NCBI GenBank assembly: GCA_023333565.1
Contig: JAJKFH010001371.1
Coordinates: 640,199 to 704,198, forward strand
Reading direction: 5' to 3'
Source of the DNA: Puffinus mauretanicus
Lineage: Eukaryota > Chordata > Aves > Procellariiformes > Procellariidae
DNA: 64,000 nt
In this document: piece after piece, positions 13,440-24,300 of the stretch
How positions within the stretch are numbered: the stretch's first letter is position 1
Layout of the letters: each line of letters starts with the position of its first letter
Position numbers and translations under genes: made by a program
Notes under the pieces: generated by a model
What the model was told of the DNA's origin: nothing
What the model saw: the letters and a program-made list of their open reading frames with translations, nothing else
The model's database searches: none

Positions 13440-13640
13440 TCTATTTTGTTGGTTGCATACTCGCACCGCACGCAACTCAGTTTTAAATTGGTAAACCTGA
13501 TGTGCACCCCGTGCCCTCCCCAGCCCGCGGTGCCAGGTAGGAGAGTACATCGCCAGCGTTCCCAGCCCGCCGCCATCACACAGCGCTCGTCCTCTCAGAC
13601 TGGAAGGTAAAGACAGACCTGAACGGGGATGCGCGGTGCT
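13440..13640. other. small intronic CpG cluster
   Basis: About 200 bp contain roughly 15 CpG dinucleotides by hand count, in an otherwise CpG-poor intron. It includes pieces such as CGCACCGCACGC, CCCGCGG and CGCCGCC. A donor-like AAGGTAAAG sits at about 13604-13612. It could be an intronic regulatory element, an alternative first exon or a GC-rich repeat remnant. No protein family is recognisable in any frame. Confidence 0.4.
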
Positions 13641-16600
13641 CTTCATGTTGCAGCTGGCTCTATTAGGGTACCCAAGGAGAATATATAAGAATTGCCATTT
13701 GTTTCTAGGTATTACCAAAGTTTGTTTCAACTCCTTAAATATTGTTCTCTGTGTTGTTGATTTAAACCTCTTATAGTGAGTTTCATTACATCATTTTTCC
13801 TGTGGTGTGAAGAACGGCTAATGCTAAACCCTTGTGCAAGATGTTGTAATTGTTTTGAATATTGGCAAGCTTTTATTAAACAGCATGGCAACGTTACCTA
13901 TTTTCATACACTCCGTACAGAATAATGAAGTTTTCTACCACCCCCATATTCTGCGCTCACCCCCCCCCCCCCATTTTTGCAATACACTGACACTTTGCCA
14001 AGTAATTTGCTGGATTACAGCAACCAGCAAAATCCCTTGCTTTTCTGGTAAATCTTTTTAGTTTATCAAGAGTGCTGAGATAGCTGTACTCAAACAGCTT
14101 GTAAAAGAGTTGCCTGCAGTCAAAGTACTGCTAACGCACTCTTTTCAAAACGTGCTTACTATTTTGTTCTTCAGAGAAGGGCTAAAAGCTTTCCCATTTT
14201 TACAGTTTAACTGATTTTTTTCCCCACAAATATAGAGATTTCGGAAGTTGCCTGTAAATAGACTGAGTCTGTACGTGCAGATGCATCCACATGCACATAC
14301 ATAAAACTGGGGGAAGAGTCCCACAATGCAGCATTGTTCTAGCCTAATTAGCAGACAAACAAATGGGAAAGGAATAGCATGGTGTTTTCTGGCATAGATT
14401 AGCAGAGGCAGCCACTGCAGTCTACATTTGTTTAGGTTGGGTGAATAAATTGGAGCATTTGTTACTGTATTATAGATGTCTTTTCGCTTCTCAAATGTGA
14501 AGTGGGCCAAGGGAAGAATAAAAAAGGCTCTTGTGAAGCTGGTGAGATGGCCTGCTTCACTGCTGTCAGCTCTGATTGCAGCTAATTTTGCAAATAGTTG
14601 CCATTTCCAGCACTGAAGCATGAATTTTTAATAACAAGAGCACGAACCAACCGAATCAAAGCAAACACTATACCGAGCATGGATATTAAAAATAATTGAT
14701 TACTGGGTATGGGAAGAAAGCATCACACGTATGAGCAAAAAAAAAAGTCTCCTAACCTCTTTCTTTAGGATTTCTTGATTGCAAAGAGAGAATATAGTCT
14801 TCAGGGAGTGAGAATAACTGCCTTGAATGGTATTATTTTGTTTTCTGTTCTGTTTGTTTTTTAAACTCAGATATTGTTCTGCACGTTAACCAGAACAGTT
14901 CATCGGCTTTTATGGATATTAGACCTACTGAAAAGTTCCGTGGAAGGTCTGCAGAAAGCTTTTGCTGAATAAAAAAAGACTAGAGAAAAATAAACAGTTC
15001 GAAGTTTAAACCAGTTGGAAAAATAAAACAACAGTTTAAACTTGGGTCTTTTAAAAGGCTTTCTAAATGGAAGCCTTAGAGGGACCTAGTTCCTTCTGTT
15101 TCTGTGATCTATGATTTGCATAGAGGACTTTCCATAAACTTCTGCTGAAGTGTTTGGTTGCTGCCATTGTGATGTTGGAATAGCCCCGCTCCCCCCAAAA
15201 AAGGCTTTTGTTCGTTGTATGGTGTTATATAGGACCATGTTATAACAGTTAGCAATTCTGCTGGGAACCTCTTAATCATGTGGTTACAGAAGTGACTGCG
15301 GTCAGAGAGGTTTTTGAAGATGAATTTAATTAAATAAATGCCGTAGTACTTTAGCACTAGGTAAATAGCTAGCTGTAATGTATTAGGCAGGTTCTAGGGT
15401 ATCTAGGATAACACTAGGCAAGTCACAGCATAACGCTTCTGTAGCCTTGAAAACATTCCTACCAACATTAATAATCAAAATACCTCCATGATACAGATAA
15501 AACTAATGAGCCAGACAAGCGTGTTTGTCCAGGTTTTTAGAGAGAACCAATGTCGAGTTCTCATCTCTTAGTGATGTGCTCAGAGTCTGCTGCTAGCTCT
15601 TTTTTCTCTAGCAGAAATTTGTTAATAGAGTCAAATACGATTATAACCAACACCATGATTTTAGGCTGCGTTGTAATAAAAGCCAGGGGGTTTGCACCTA
15701 TCAAAGATTACCCACGATAATGATCTTTTACCAGCTTTAAAGCGCTGGGTGGAACGTAGTGAGATATGCTGTGATAACATTTTCTCTTTCACGTGTTTTT
15801 TAATGTCCAAGGCTGTAAAAGCATGTCTGTCAAGAGTCTTGTTGTGTAATAATTTGACTTAATTTCAAACATCTCTACAGTAGAAATTGCCAAGCAGCCA
15901 GAACTTTAAATTGGCCAGGTAGCTCATTATTGTTTCTTTTTCCTGTAAGTCTCAGTTAGAGGAACGTTAGAAATCAGAAGAATTTCCCATCTTCTGGGAG
16001 AAGCTGATTGCAGCTAATGCTAAGGAAGCATCCAGTTCAACTACCAATAAACTGTCCTGGTTGTCAACTGAAGTGAAGACTTTTTTTCTGGTCAGCAGAG
16101 AAAAGTTTTCTCCGTGTTCGTTTTTAGCCGTGTATGTCCGTGGGGCAGAACTGAGGTTGGGAATATTTCTGCAGGAGTGTTTGCCTGCGGAAGAAGCCAG
16201 GGCAGCTGAATGTGTCAGGAACAGGATTGTTTCCTTCCCTGTGCAGGAAGGTTGCAGTCGTTACGTGATTGCTGTCCTGTTCCTGGTCAAATTATTATTT
16301 TGTATGCAAGTGAATGTGTGATCGTATGCACAGGTGAACATATGACAGAGCTGGATGAGATAAAATTGAGTCCGATTATTGCTGCTGCGAGGAACTGTTT
16401 TGGTATTACTTGTGAATTTTCGGGGGTATTACGAGTGCCTTCCAGCCTGTTGTCTAGCCGGCACCGCTAGGCATAATTTGGGCCTTGGACTGCCAGTTCC
16501 TTCCTCTGGTGCGTTCAACTCTGACCTTGTTCACAGTGAACCAAGGCGAAGCTGCAGTCAGGTGTGTGAAGAGGCAAAACATAGGCGTTTGATTCTTATC

Positions 16601-17788
16601 TGTCTGTTCCCATGCAATGATGCTTGTAATGTTGCTCGTCTTAGAAATACATGTAATATTGGTAATGGCTGCGTTATCAGTTGCTAGACATGTATTTGAT
16701 GCGCCTCTGCATCACACTACTTGTACTTTAATATTAAGATTATGATTGCAGACACATTAATATAGTAGAAATTCAGAAGTTAAGGTGGATATGAAACTCG
16801 GAGTGCTGTGGGTGGCTGAACAGCTGCAGTGCCGCTCACTTTTTGAGACACTTGAGCTAAAATAATTTAAAATTAATTTATAATTCAAAACTCTTCAGTG
16901 TTTCTGGAGCACTTGGATGACCAGATACATCCCCCTTTCCAGGTTGAGTTTTGAGGCCTGAATTTTCACTTAACATGCACTAAACGGGTTTTATTTTGAC
17001 TCCCACAAGTGAAATATTTCAGAAACATAGAAGCAAGACATAAAGCTTTGTTACATGAGGTATTTGTTTCTGCTGTGGTTGGTATGCTGTTGTAGCTTGC
17101 TCTCTGACCTTTGCAGTTGCAGATCAGTGTCTTGCTTTGCAGGTGCTCTCTCTAACACTGATTTTTTTTCCCCTTTGGCTATTAAGGTGTAATTTTAATT
17201 TGCATTAGAAAATCAAATGTTTTCTGTGTGTTTAATAGGACCTTTGGGAAGTTTTTCCTGTAAAAAGACTATTTGGTGCTGGACAATCTGTACTGTTGAA
17301 GGTAATATGGAGGCAATATTAATCCATATGTTATATGACCTGAGTTCCTTTTTATTTCTGCTGTTGTCAGGCTAATATGCTCTGGACAAACCAGTGTCTG
17401 GTGATACTGTAAGTTCTTTGGAGATGGTAATGTCAGAAAAAAACAAGTATGTTTAATACTTAGCACCATGGGACTTCATACCAGTTAAGTACTTCTAACA
17501 AAATGTCAACACAAATAACTGAATGAAACAAAAGAGATCTAAAAGCCTTTCTGTTTGAACAGGCTGCATAAAAATACCATTTTTAAGACTGCATAGATCA
17601 GTTTTGAATACAACCCTTCTACTGTTTTGAAGATCCTCCCTTTCTACTGAAAGTTGATTTTCTGCATATTGTCTTGGGTTTGACCTGTTTTCTAATCCAG
17701 AGATGTCAGCGTAGCCCCGAGACTACTGTTTCTGGGGTAATCCTTCTTGTGGAGAGCGAGAACAGCATCAAGACTATGGACTGCTTTT

Positions 17789-17825
17789 GTTCCCAGATAG
17801 CTTTTTAAAATAGCTGTCTGGGAAC
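17789..17825. repeat. imperfect inverted repeat (hairpin)
   Basis: The arms GTTCCCAGATAGCT (17789-17802) and AGCTGTCTGGGAAC (17812-17825) pair at 13 of 14 positions, the exception being a possible G-U wobble. They surround the loop ttttaaaat, itself nearly self-complementary. No terminal-repeat transposon structure was seen around it. Confidence 0.7.
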
Positions 17826-20292
17826 TGTCTCGCATTTGATGTACTCTGAAGTAGTTACAGTGAAGTAGTTGACAGTGTCACCTTTCGTTCATGCTGTTTG
17901 CCATTATATGTAGTTAATCTTTCAAAGATGATTTGTTGGAATATGCATCTAGCAGCAAAGCATGGTAGAAGAGGAGGTATGAGCTATATATTGGACTTCT
18001 GTCCACCGTGGTCTTTTTTAAGAAAACAGTTGATTGATTGATTTTTCACTGTTCAGAAAGTAAACCAACATTTTTAAGCATAGTGTAAAATTTCAAATAC
18101 TGCTTTAGGTATCCCATTATTTTTATTTAGTAAAGGTGCTAAAATCCAAGAGATTCATAAAGCTTTTGAAAATGAATACTTTTGCTAGCAGTGCCTTCGA
18201 AGGATTGCTGATGCATGTTGTTCCTTTAACAGAAAGAAACTTGGCAAAATGAAAAACTGCTGCTTAGCTAAGGGGGCAATGGAGGAAGGGAGCCTTATAA
18301 ATTGTCTGGTCACCTGGGGATGTTCCCTTCTCAGCTTGGGCAGCAGGTTACTTAGTTTTGCTATGTCCAGAGAAGTGAGCAGAAGTTTCAAGCATAAAAA
18401 ACACTCTTCCTGAAAACCTGTTTTTATTTTGCAACCTTTGACGTTAGAAAATCTGTATTAAGGAAATTTGATGGTAGACATTTCTCTTTCTTTGCTGTTA
18501 AGGATGTATCGGCTTTCCCTCCTCCTTTTTCTTCATGTGGTTTTTGAGCTCTGAGTTATTGTTGCTTTCCTTCTACTACTACTTGTCAAAGTTTGTTGGT
18601 GCAACTAACGCTGTAGTTATTAAACCTACAGCTAACACGAACGCTGACTGGAAGAACCATTCTTGCTGGAGTCCCTCCCTGTGCCAGCACAGGTGTTTGT
18701 GGAGCTCTGCAGTGAACCGTTCTGGTTGTTAACTTAGGCTGAGGGCTTTATTTCTGTTGAGTTACTTTTTGTTTGGACCGGCTCTTTAGTGTGGTTTGCA
18801 ACACACAGTCATGCTGTGCTTGCATGTGAGAAGGGGCGACACAGGAGTGAGAACAAGCAGCCCATGGCAAGGAGAAGGGCAGCACCACTTCATCCAGGAG
18901 CTGCGGTGACTTGAGGCAGTTCAGAGTGCCCATCAAACTATATCCTCCGTGCTGTGTAGCGAACTTGTTTGGGTGATGTTACAACACTGCTTTTCTAGAT
19001 CCTTTCCTTTTATTACACACTTGCAGCCTGAGCACTGTTTCTTTTCAGATCTTCTGAGATATTATTTGGAGACTAAGCTCTGATTTCCAAACCTGAAAGC
19101 AAACAGCAGCATAGTCCAGCTCCCAAAAAGTGAATGTGAATTTGGTGTTGATGTGCAATAGATTCAAATTCTGAGTCTCCAGAACTCCGTATACATGCCT
19201 AGGTGAGAGTTATTTCTAGAAGAATATTCTCATGAGGATTTGAATTTCTGTTATTCTTAGTGGGCTCAAAAGATATGTCCCATATTGGCTATTTTCATTC
19301 AATCTGGGCTGTTGGTGGGAACTGGAAGTTACCACCTCCTGCTGGTGTTTGCTGGTCTGGATGAAATGCAACAAGTGACTTTTGTTCTAGTTTCCAGTTT
19401 TGGAGTGTTGCTAAATGATGAAAACTCCTTGTCAGTTTTCAAACTACACAGCATCAATTTAGTAACAGAGCACGAAAAAGACACGCACTCATATTGCTCT
19501 TTCTGTGCTGAAGCATGCATGGGTGAACATGGGGAAAATGTGTTAAGCAACTGGATGTTTTACTGTGTGTCCTGTTTTTGTACTAATAAAAGAAGTTGTA
19601 GAAAGATGACACTGAAGATGCCATTTGTCTTTGCAATGTGCTCCAGGTTGTTGTTTGGCACCCTTTCCAGAAGCAGAGGGGAGGAAGAATAGAGGAGAGA
19701 AAAGAACAACAATCATATTGCCTTAGAATTAGTTTTGCATCAGCTTTGGCCAGATGAGAAGTATTTGCTGTAGTTGCGACTTGCTTTCTTGTTGGGCTGA
19801 CTGGAGTAAGTCATTAATGTAATTTGTTTACAAAATACTCAAGTCTTCTGTTAGCCCTTGTCATTTATTATGTAGGGATTGGTGTGAAAACCATGTCTAA
19901 TGCACTGATACGACTAGTGAGAAGTTTGGCTGAGCTGAGGAATTCTGTATAACGTGATGAAATCTTTGGACCTACCCCCATCAAATTTTTTTTTTTTTTT
20001 TTTTTTTAGATTCTCGGTAGAGATTGCTATGTTCTGTATTAGTTTAGGAGGCCGGGAGAAAGATGCTGTCATTGTGAAGTAAGAGTGCCAGCACAAGTAG
20101 CTAGCTGAGAAGAACTGATTAGGAATAACTCCCTGCTCAGACAAGTCTATATTTCAATGCAAGTTTGATGTCCTTATTTTAACAAAATCTCTTCTTATTA
20201 TAATGACAGTGGCAGTTCACATCCTGCTGTGCTGTATTAAGTGTTCATATCAGTAGCAAAGGAAATGATACCATGAATGGTTTTCTCCCCAG

Positions 20293-20689
20293 GTGCTGAA
20301 GAAGTCTTGCTGCTCGCTAGAAGGACTGACTTGAGGAGGATTTCCCTGGACATGCCGGATTTCACTGACATTATTCTGCAGATAGACAATATCAGACACG
20401 CGATTGCCATAGATTACGATCCTGTGGAGGGCTACATCTACTGGACTGATGATGACGTCCGGGCAATTCGTCGTGCCTACCTTGATGGCTCTGGAGCACA
20501 GACTCTGGTAACCACAGAGATCAACCATCCGGACGGCATTGCTGTGGATTGGGTGGCGAGGAACCTGTACTGGACTGATACTGGAACAGACCGCATTGAA
20601 GTGACCCGGTTGAATGGGACATCAAGAAAGATCCTTATCTCAGAGAACCTAGATGAACCTCGAGCAATAGTGCTCAATCCTGTAACAGG
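20293..20689 (+). CDS. LRP5: LRP5 exon 6 (second YWTD propeller, first part)
   Basis: This 397-bp exon lies between acceptor ctccccag and donor GTAAGT. Its first two bases complete a Gly codon with the EGF exon, and its last two (GG) are completed by the next exon. It encodes about 132 residues starting [19 protein letters not shown]. Two LY/YWTD blades are visible ([16 protein letters not shown]), with the hallmark [10 protein letters not shown] and a potential N-glycosylation sequon NGTS. In LRP5 the second beta-propeller is extracellular and, with the first, forms the E1E2 Wnt- and antagonist-binding unit. Residues such as [12 protein letters not shown] and TEIN match LRP5 as I know it rather than LRP6, which has an FIDGSGSQ-type sequence there. 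The 397-bp length agrees with mammalian exon 6 as I recall it. The ATG at 20277 is intronic and is not a start. Confidence 0.97.
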
Positions 20690-21167
20690 GTAAGTTTTGT
20701 GTTTATTGATAGCCCTGTGATAGGTCTTTGGATCCAGTTTATGGTCTCCTGAAGCTGAAAATCTGCAAATTGCCGTATGATGTGTGTATTATTTGTCAAA
20801 TGTTCTGGAAATAATTGGCTTTCTTTTGCTTCATCCTTTTAATACTGTGTATATAAAAGGTGACTTCTAAATATAGTGTTCTTCAGTGAACCTATACATT
20901 GTGTGTTTGGTTGAATTTTCTTTTCTCTGCGTCTTCAGTGTTATCATAACTATGAAAGAATTGGGCCACTGCACATTTTCAATAGTTTAATTTATTTAGT
21001 GCTCAAACTTTATATTGTCATCGCTGATTACAGTTCGAGTTGGCTTGTTTGCTGCAGTTGGGGAAGCAGAAAGTTAGTCAGTTCTTTCAAAAGCAGGACA
21101 GATCTTGACACTTTTTTGTCTTGCATGTTACGTTCATTTAACTGTTTCCCCTCTTTTTTTTTTACAG
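20690..21167 (+). other. LRP5: LRP5 intron 6
   Basis: A short 478-bp intron with donor GTAAGTTTTG and a strong T-rich acceptor (ctctttttttttttacag). It is AT-rich. I see no repeat or reading frame of note. Confidence 0.9.
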
Positions 21168-21339
21168 CTACATGTATTGGACGGACTGGGGTGAAAGTCC
21201 AAAGATAGAATGTGCTTATTTGGATGGCTCAGAAAGGCGAGTTCTGGTGAATACATCCCTCGGTTGGCCTAATGGCTTGGCACTGGATCTTGAAAAAGAA
21301 AAGCTTTACTGGGGAGACGCAAAAACAGATAAAATTGAG
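21168..21339 (+). CDS. LRP5: LRP5 exon 7 (second YWTD propeller, next blades)
   Basis: This 172-bp exon lies between acceptor tttttacag and donor GTGAGT. Its first base completes the Gly codon begun in exon 6, and it ends in phase 0 after GAG. It encodes about 57 residues continuing the propeller: a YMYWTDWG blade, then [19 protein letters not shown] and [20 protein letters not shown] and LALDLE-type residues fit LRP5 better than LRP6. VNTS is a potential N-glycosylation site. The length agrees with mammalian LRP5 exon 7 as I recall it. The frame stays open past the donor to about 21477, but the strong donor and the loss of propeller similarity show that part is intron. Confidence 0.97.
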
Positions 21340-24300
21340 GTGAGTAATAGAGCCATGTTTGGGTGCATTCTTAGAAAACAAGTGCTGTTGTCATGTGCCA
21401 CATTATGTCTTGGATACGCTTACACGTTTTTTGAGGAGTCTGTTGTTTCATTAATATTAACATGGTATTTAGCATAACAAGACATATTTGAGAAGAAAGG
21501 AAACACATTCATGTGGTTCAGAAAACTTTTGCAAGAAATGTTAAGTTTGTTATGTCTACATTGCTGCAAGTGTAATTTAATTGCTTGAAATCTCAGGTTT
21601 TACCTGAGGCTTTTCCAACAAATTGGGACACTCGGGTACAACCTCTTTAAAAGATGTTTTGACTTGTCTGTAGTGCTTGAAACTAGTATCTAAAATTGCT
21701 GCATGCGAAAGACTCGATGCAAGGTTCGCATACAGGAGAAGGTGGATGTGGGAGCCCTAGAGAGCCGTATTTCAGGACCTTAATGATTGTGTAGTGTCCA
21801 GATGCATGGACAAGAACTAATTTTTAATGTACTGCCTGCTTTGAAAATGCTGTGGTCATTCTACCTCTGAATTTGAGGAGGGGCAGTCCTCTTCACAATG
21901 TTGTATAAACATTTATGACAATATTTAGTATTTCTTAATTGTTGAAAGAATGTCTGATAGAACACGGTGTGATTCCCTTATGCCCCCCTTTCTTGGGGAA
22001 GAATTTTCTTAAAAATGCAAAAAATTCATCCTGTCTACCTATTGCTCAAACACTAGACAAAGTTGGACAAATTATCCGCTCGTTTGTTATGATGTGCTCC
22101 CAGGAGTAAGGTAGTCAAGTGTCTCTGGAGATTCACTGCTTTAAATTTAAAATATGGCCAAAGCAGGCATCTGTACTGGTCTAGCCATGGACATTGACAG
22201 TTGCACCGGGGAGGCCCGAGATGTTTCAAGAGACATTCTCCTGAAGGAGATGCCTTTTTTCTCGTTGTTTTTGCATTAGTATCCCGTGATTAAATCTTAA
22301 TCTAAAAGAGTAATTGTGCTGCTACAGAAGTGAAACCAGTCTTGGATATCGCTGCAGAGAACTAAGTCCCAAAGTAGTTTCACTCAGAGCAGAAGGTGAT
22401 AAATTAAATAACTGAAAGAGTTAGAGTGAAAGTTTGGGGCCAGGGTTTTTTGGGCTTCTGAGCACGTGTTCATGAGATTCTGAGGTTTCAGTGAATTATT
22501 AACAACAGTATTCAACTGAGAGGAAATTCAGCAAATTCATAGAGGTTGATCATATTGTGATGTAGAAGGGCACATGGCTTTTGTGTAATCTAGGAATAGT
22601 GATCAACAGCCATTTTATACATTTGTTGTGGATGTGTTCATAGAGTTGCTGAAGACCTGTATGTAATAGGGGGCTTACTCGCACGAGAGTGTCCATTTAA
22701 TTTTAGGCAGCTGAGGATATGGATAGAGAATATGGATACAACCAGATGATGTGAAGAAGTCTCAAACAGTTGCTTAAGATCCTGTTGTGTTCCCCACCAC
22801 CCTCAATGCTTACTTTCTAAATAAAGCCGTTGTTTAAGAAGTGCATCTGGCCACTTGTGCTCATATTTCTAAGAAGGAAAAATTGGATTTTGAACCTCAA
22901 TCTAAAGTTCTTATAGTAGGTTATGATTAACCTGAGGGTTTGGATGACAGTATGAGACGTGACCTGAGATCAGGCGAATTCAAAAATTCATACTCTGTTA
23001 TCATTAGATCATTAGATTTGTCAGCCAGACAAATGTTCCTTTTTAATGTTTTGTTAAGCTCCAGGTGACCGGTGGCCATAGATCCCTTGACCTGGCTGTG
23101 GTATGTTCTTAGTATGAAGTAGTTGTTTATCTTCCACAAAGATGTCGGAAGAACAGTTTGAAAATTAAAGGTGCTAAATAATTAGTTCTGAGTATTTTAA
23201 TTTGAAAAGGGAATTCTTCAGGGAATTTGAATTAGCTTCAAAGTAACACGAGGGAATAACTCGCTAATTGAAATCAATTCATAAAAAACAATTATCAAAC
23301 CGGAATGTGAGAGTGAAGACCCAAAAAAAAGTTTTTTCTCTTTAAAACAACAATTAAAAATTTTCTTCCTATGATATAAGCTAGTTTGCTGAAGTCGTGT
23401 TTTGACTATACTGTTACTACAGTCTATTTCTGTACCAATACCTAAGAAAAGCGTATAGACATTTTTTCCCTTGGCCATGGCCTATGAAGTCGATTGAGTT
23501 TCCATGTTGTTTGGGGGAGTGGCATATGCAGCATTTTTAGATAAATAATTTTTGATGAATGACTCTGCTCTCTAAAGGTTTTGCCCTCAGGAGGAGGGGA
23601 AGCAGGACTGACTGCTAGCTCCAGAAACGTAACTTCAGTTTGGCAGTAGCTAAGTGCTGGGCTTGATGACTACCAGAGAGCTCCTGTCCCCCCTTACCTT
23701 TCAGCCTGCAGGACAGGGAGCGTTCCAAATGCCACCTTTTATAGCTGGGATCGTAGTTGTGCAATGCATTTCATGGGTTTAAGCAGTCTATTTAGTCTGT
23801 CTCACTTCATTGTAAGGCAGCGAAGCCAACGATACTGTTTGGTTTGGCATCAAAGTTTAGGAAAATCAGAGAAGCCAAAGTAAGGGCTTTTTATTCCCTC
23901 AGTTTTTCTTTTGCTTGTTATACTTACTTTTTATGGTTCTCTTCTATTTGCAAAAATACAGAGAAGAGGGTGGTTCACTTGGTCTTGCAAACAGAAGATA
24001 TTCTTTACATGAAGTAAATTGTGACATCCGTAGATATGTTGATTCCTATATATTGTGCGACCCCGTTTTAATTGTGAGCACAAAGAGTGAAATCTCCATG
24101 CTCCTAGCAATAGCTTTCACATTTTCTTAGAGTAAAACAGGCGTAAATATTCTCATTTTAAGTCTTCCCCCCCCCTTTTTTTTTCCTTTTTGCACTTTTT
24201 ATGCTTGGAGTTTACTTTTGTTAGCTCTCAGGAACAGACTCCTCCTGAGGCTGTATTTACAAATATCTGAACAGGCCCATTTAGGATGTGGTGGGGAAAA

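Larger units (their letters stand above)
1234..20292 (+). other. LRP5: LRP5 intron 5
   Basis: This intron is about 19 kb, with donor GTAGGA at 1234 and acceptor tttctccccag ending at 20292. It holds a tandem duplication (1953-2187), a solo LTR (6280-6856), a CR1 3' end (about 7768-7848), a small CpG cluster (13440-13640), a strong hairpin (17789-17825), a C-run near 13960 and a 22-base T-run at 19986-20007. The many ATG-led reading frames here are short, overlap in several frames and show no recognisable protein family, so I treat them as chance. I see nothing coding in 2200-6270, 6860-7760, 7850-13430 or 13640-20290. Confidence 0.8.

Noticed and set aside
14145..14621. 158-codon antisense reading frame in intron 5
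   Set aside because: It has mixed composition with no domain, no promoter or splice support, and a length attainable by chance in 64 kb.
16061..16687. Three overlapping + strand reading frames of 86-102 codons
   Set aside because: They overlap in different frames and none shows a recognisable protein; this is probably a stop-poor patch of intron.
20277..20292. ATG at 20277 as a start codon for the propeller exon
   Set aside because: It lies in the splice acceptor region of intron 5; the exon is joined in phase to the EGF exon.
20293..21339. Assignment of the propeller exons to LRP6
   Set aside because: The two paralogues are close, but [22 protein letters not shown] and ERRVLVN fit LRP5 better.
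21340..21477. Extension of the exon 7 frame past its donor as real coding
   Set aside because: The strong GTGAGT donor, the 172-bp exon length and the loss of propeller similarity mark it as intron.
23570..23710. Possible old CR1 tail (gggcttgatgactaccagag)
   Set aside because: Only a loose resemblance over about 30 bases and no octamer tail, so too weak to call.
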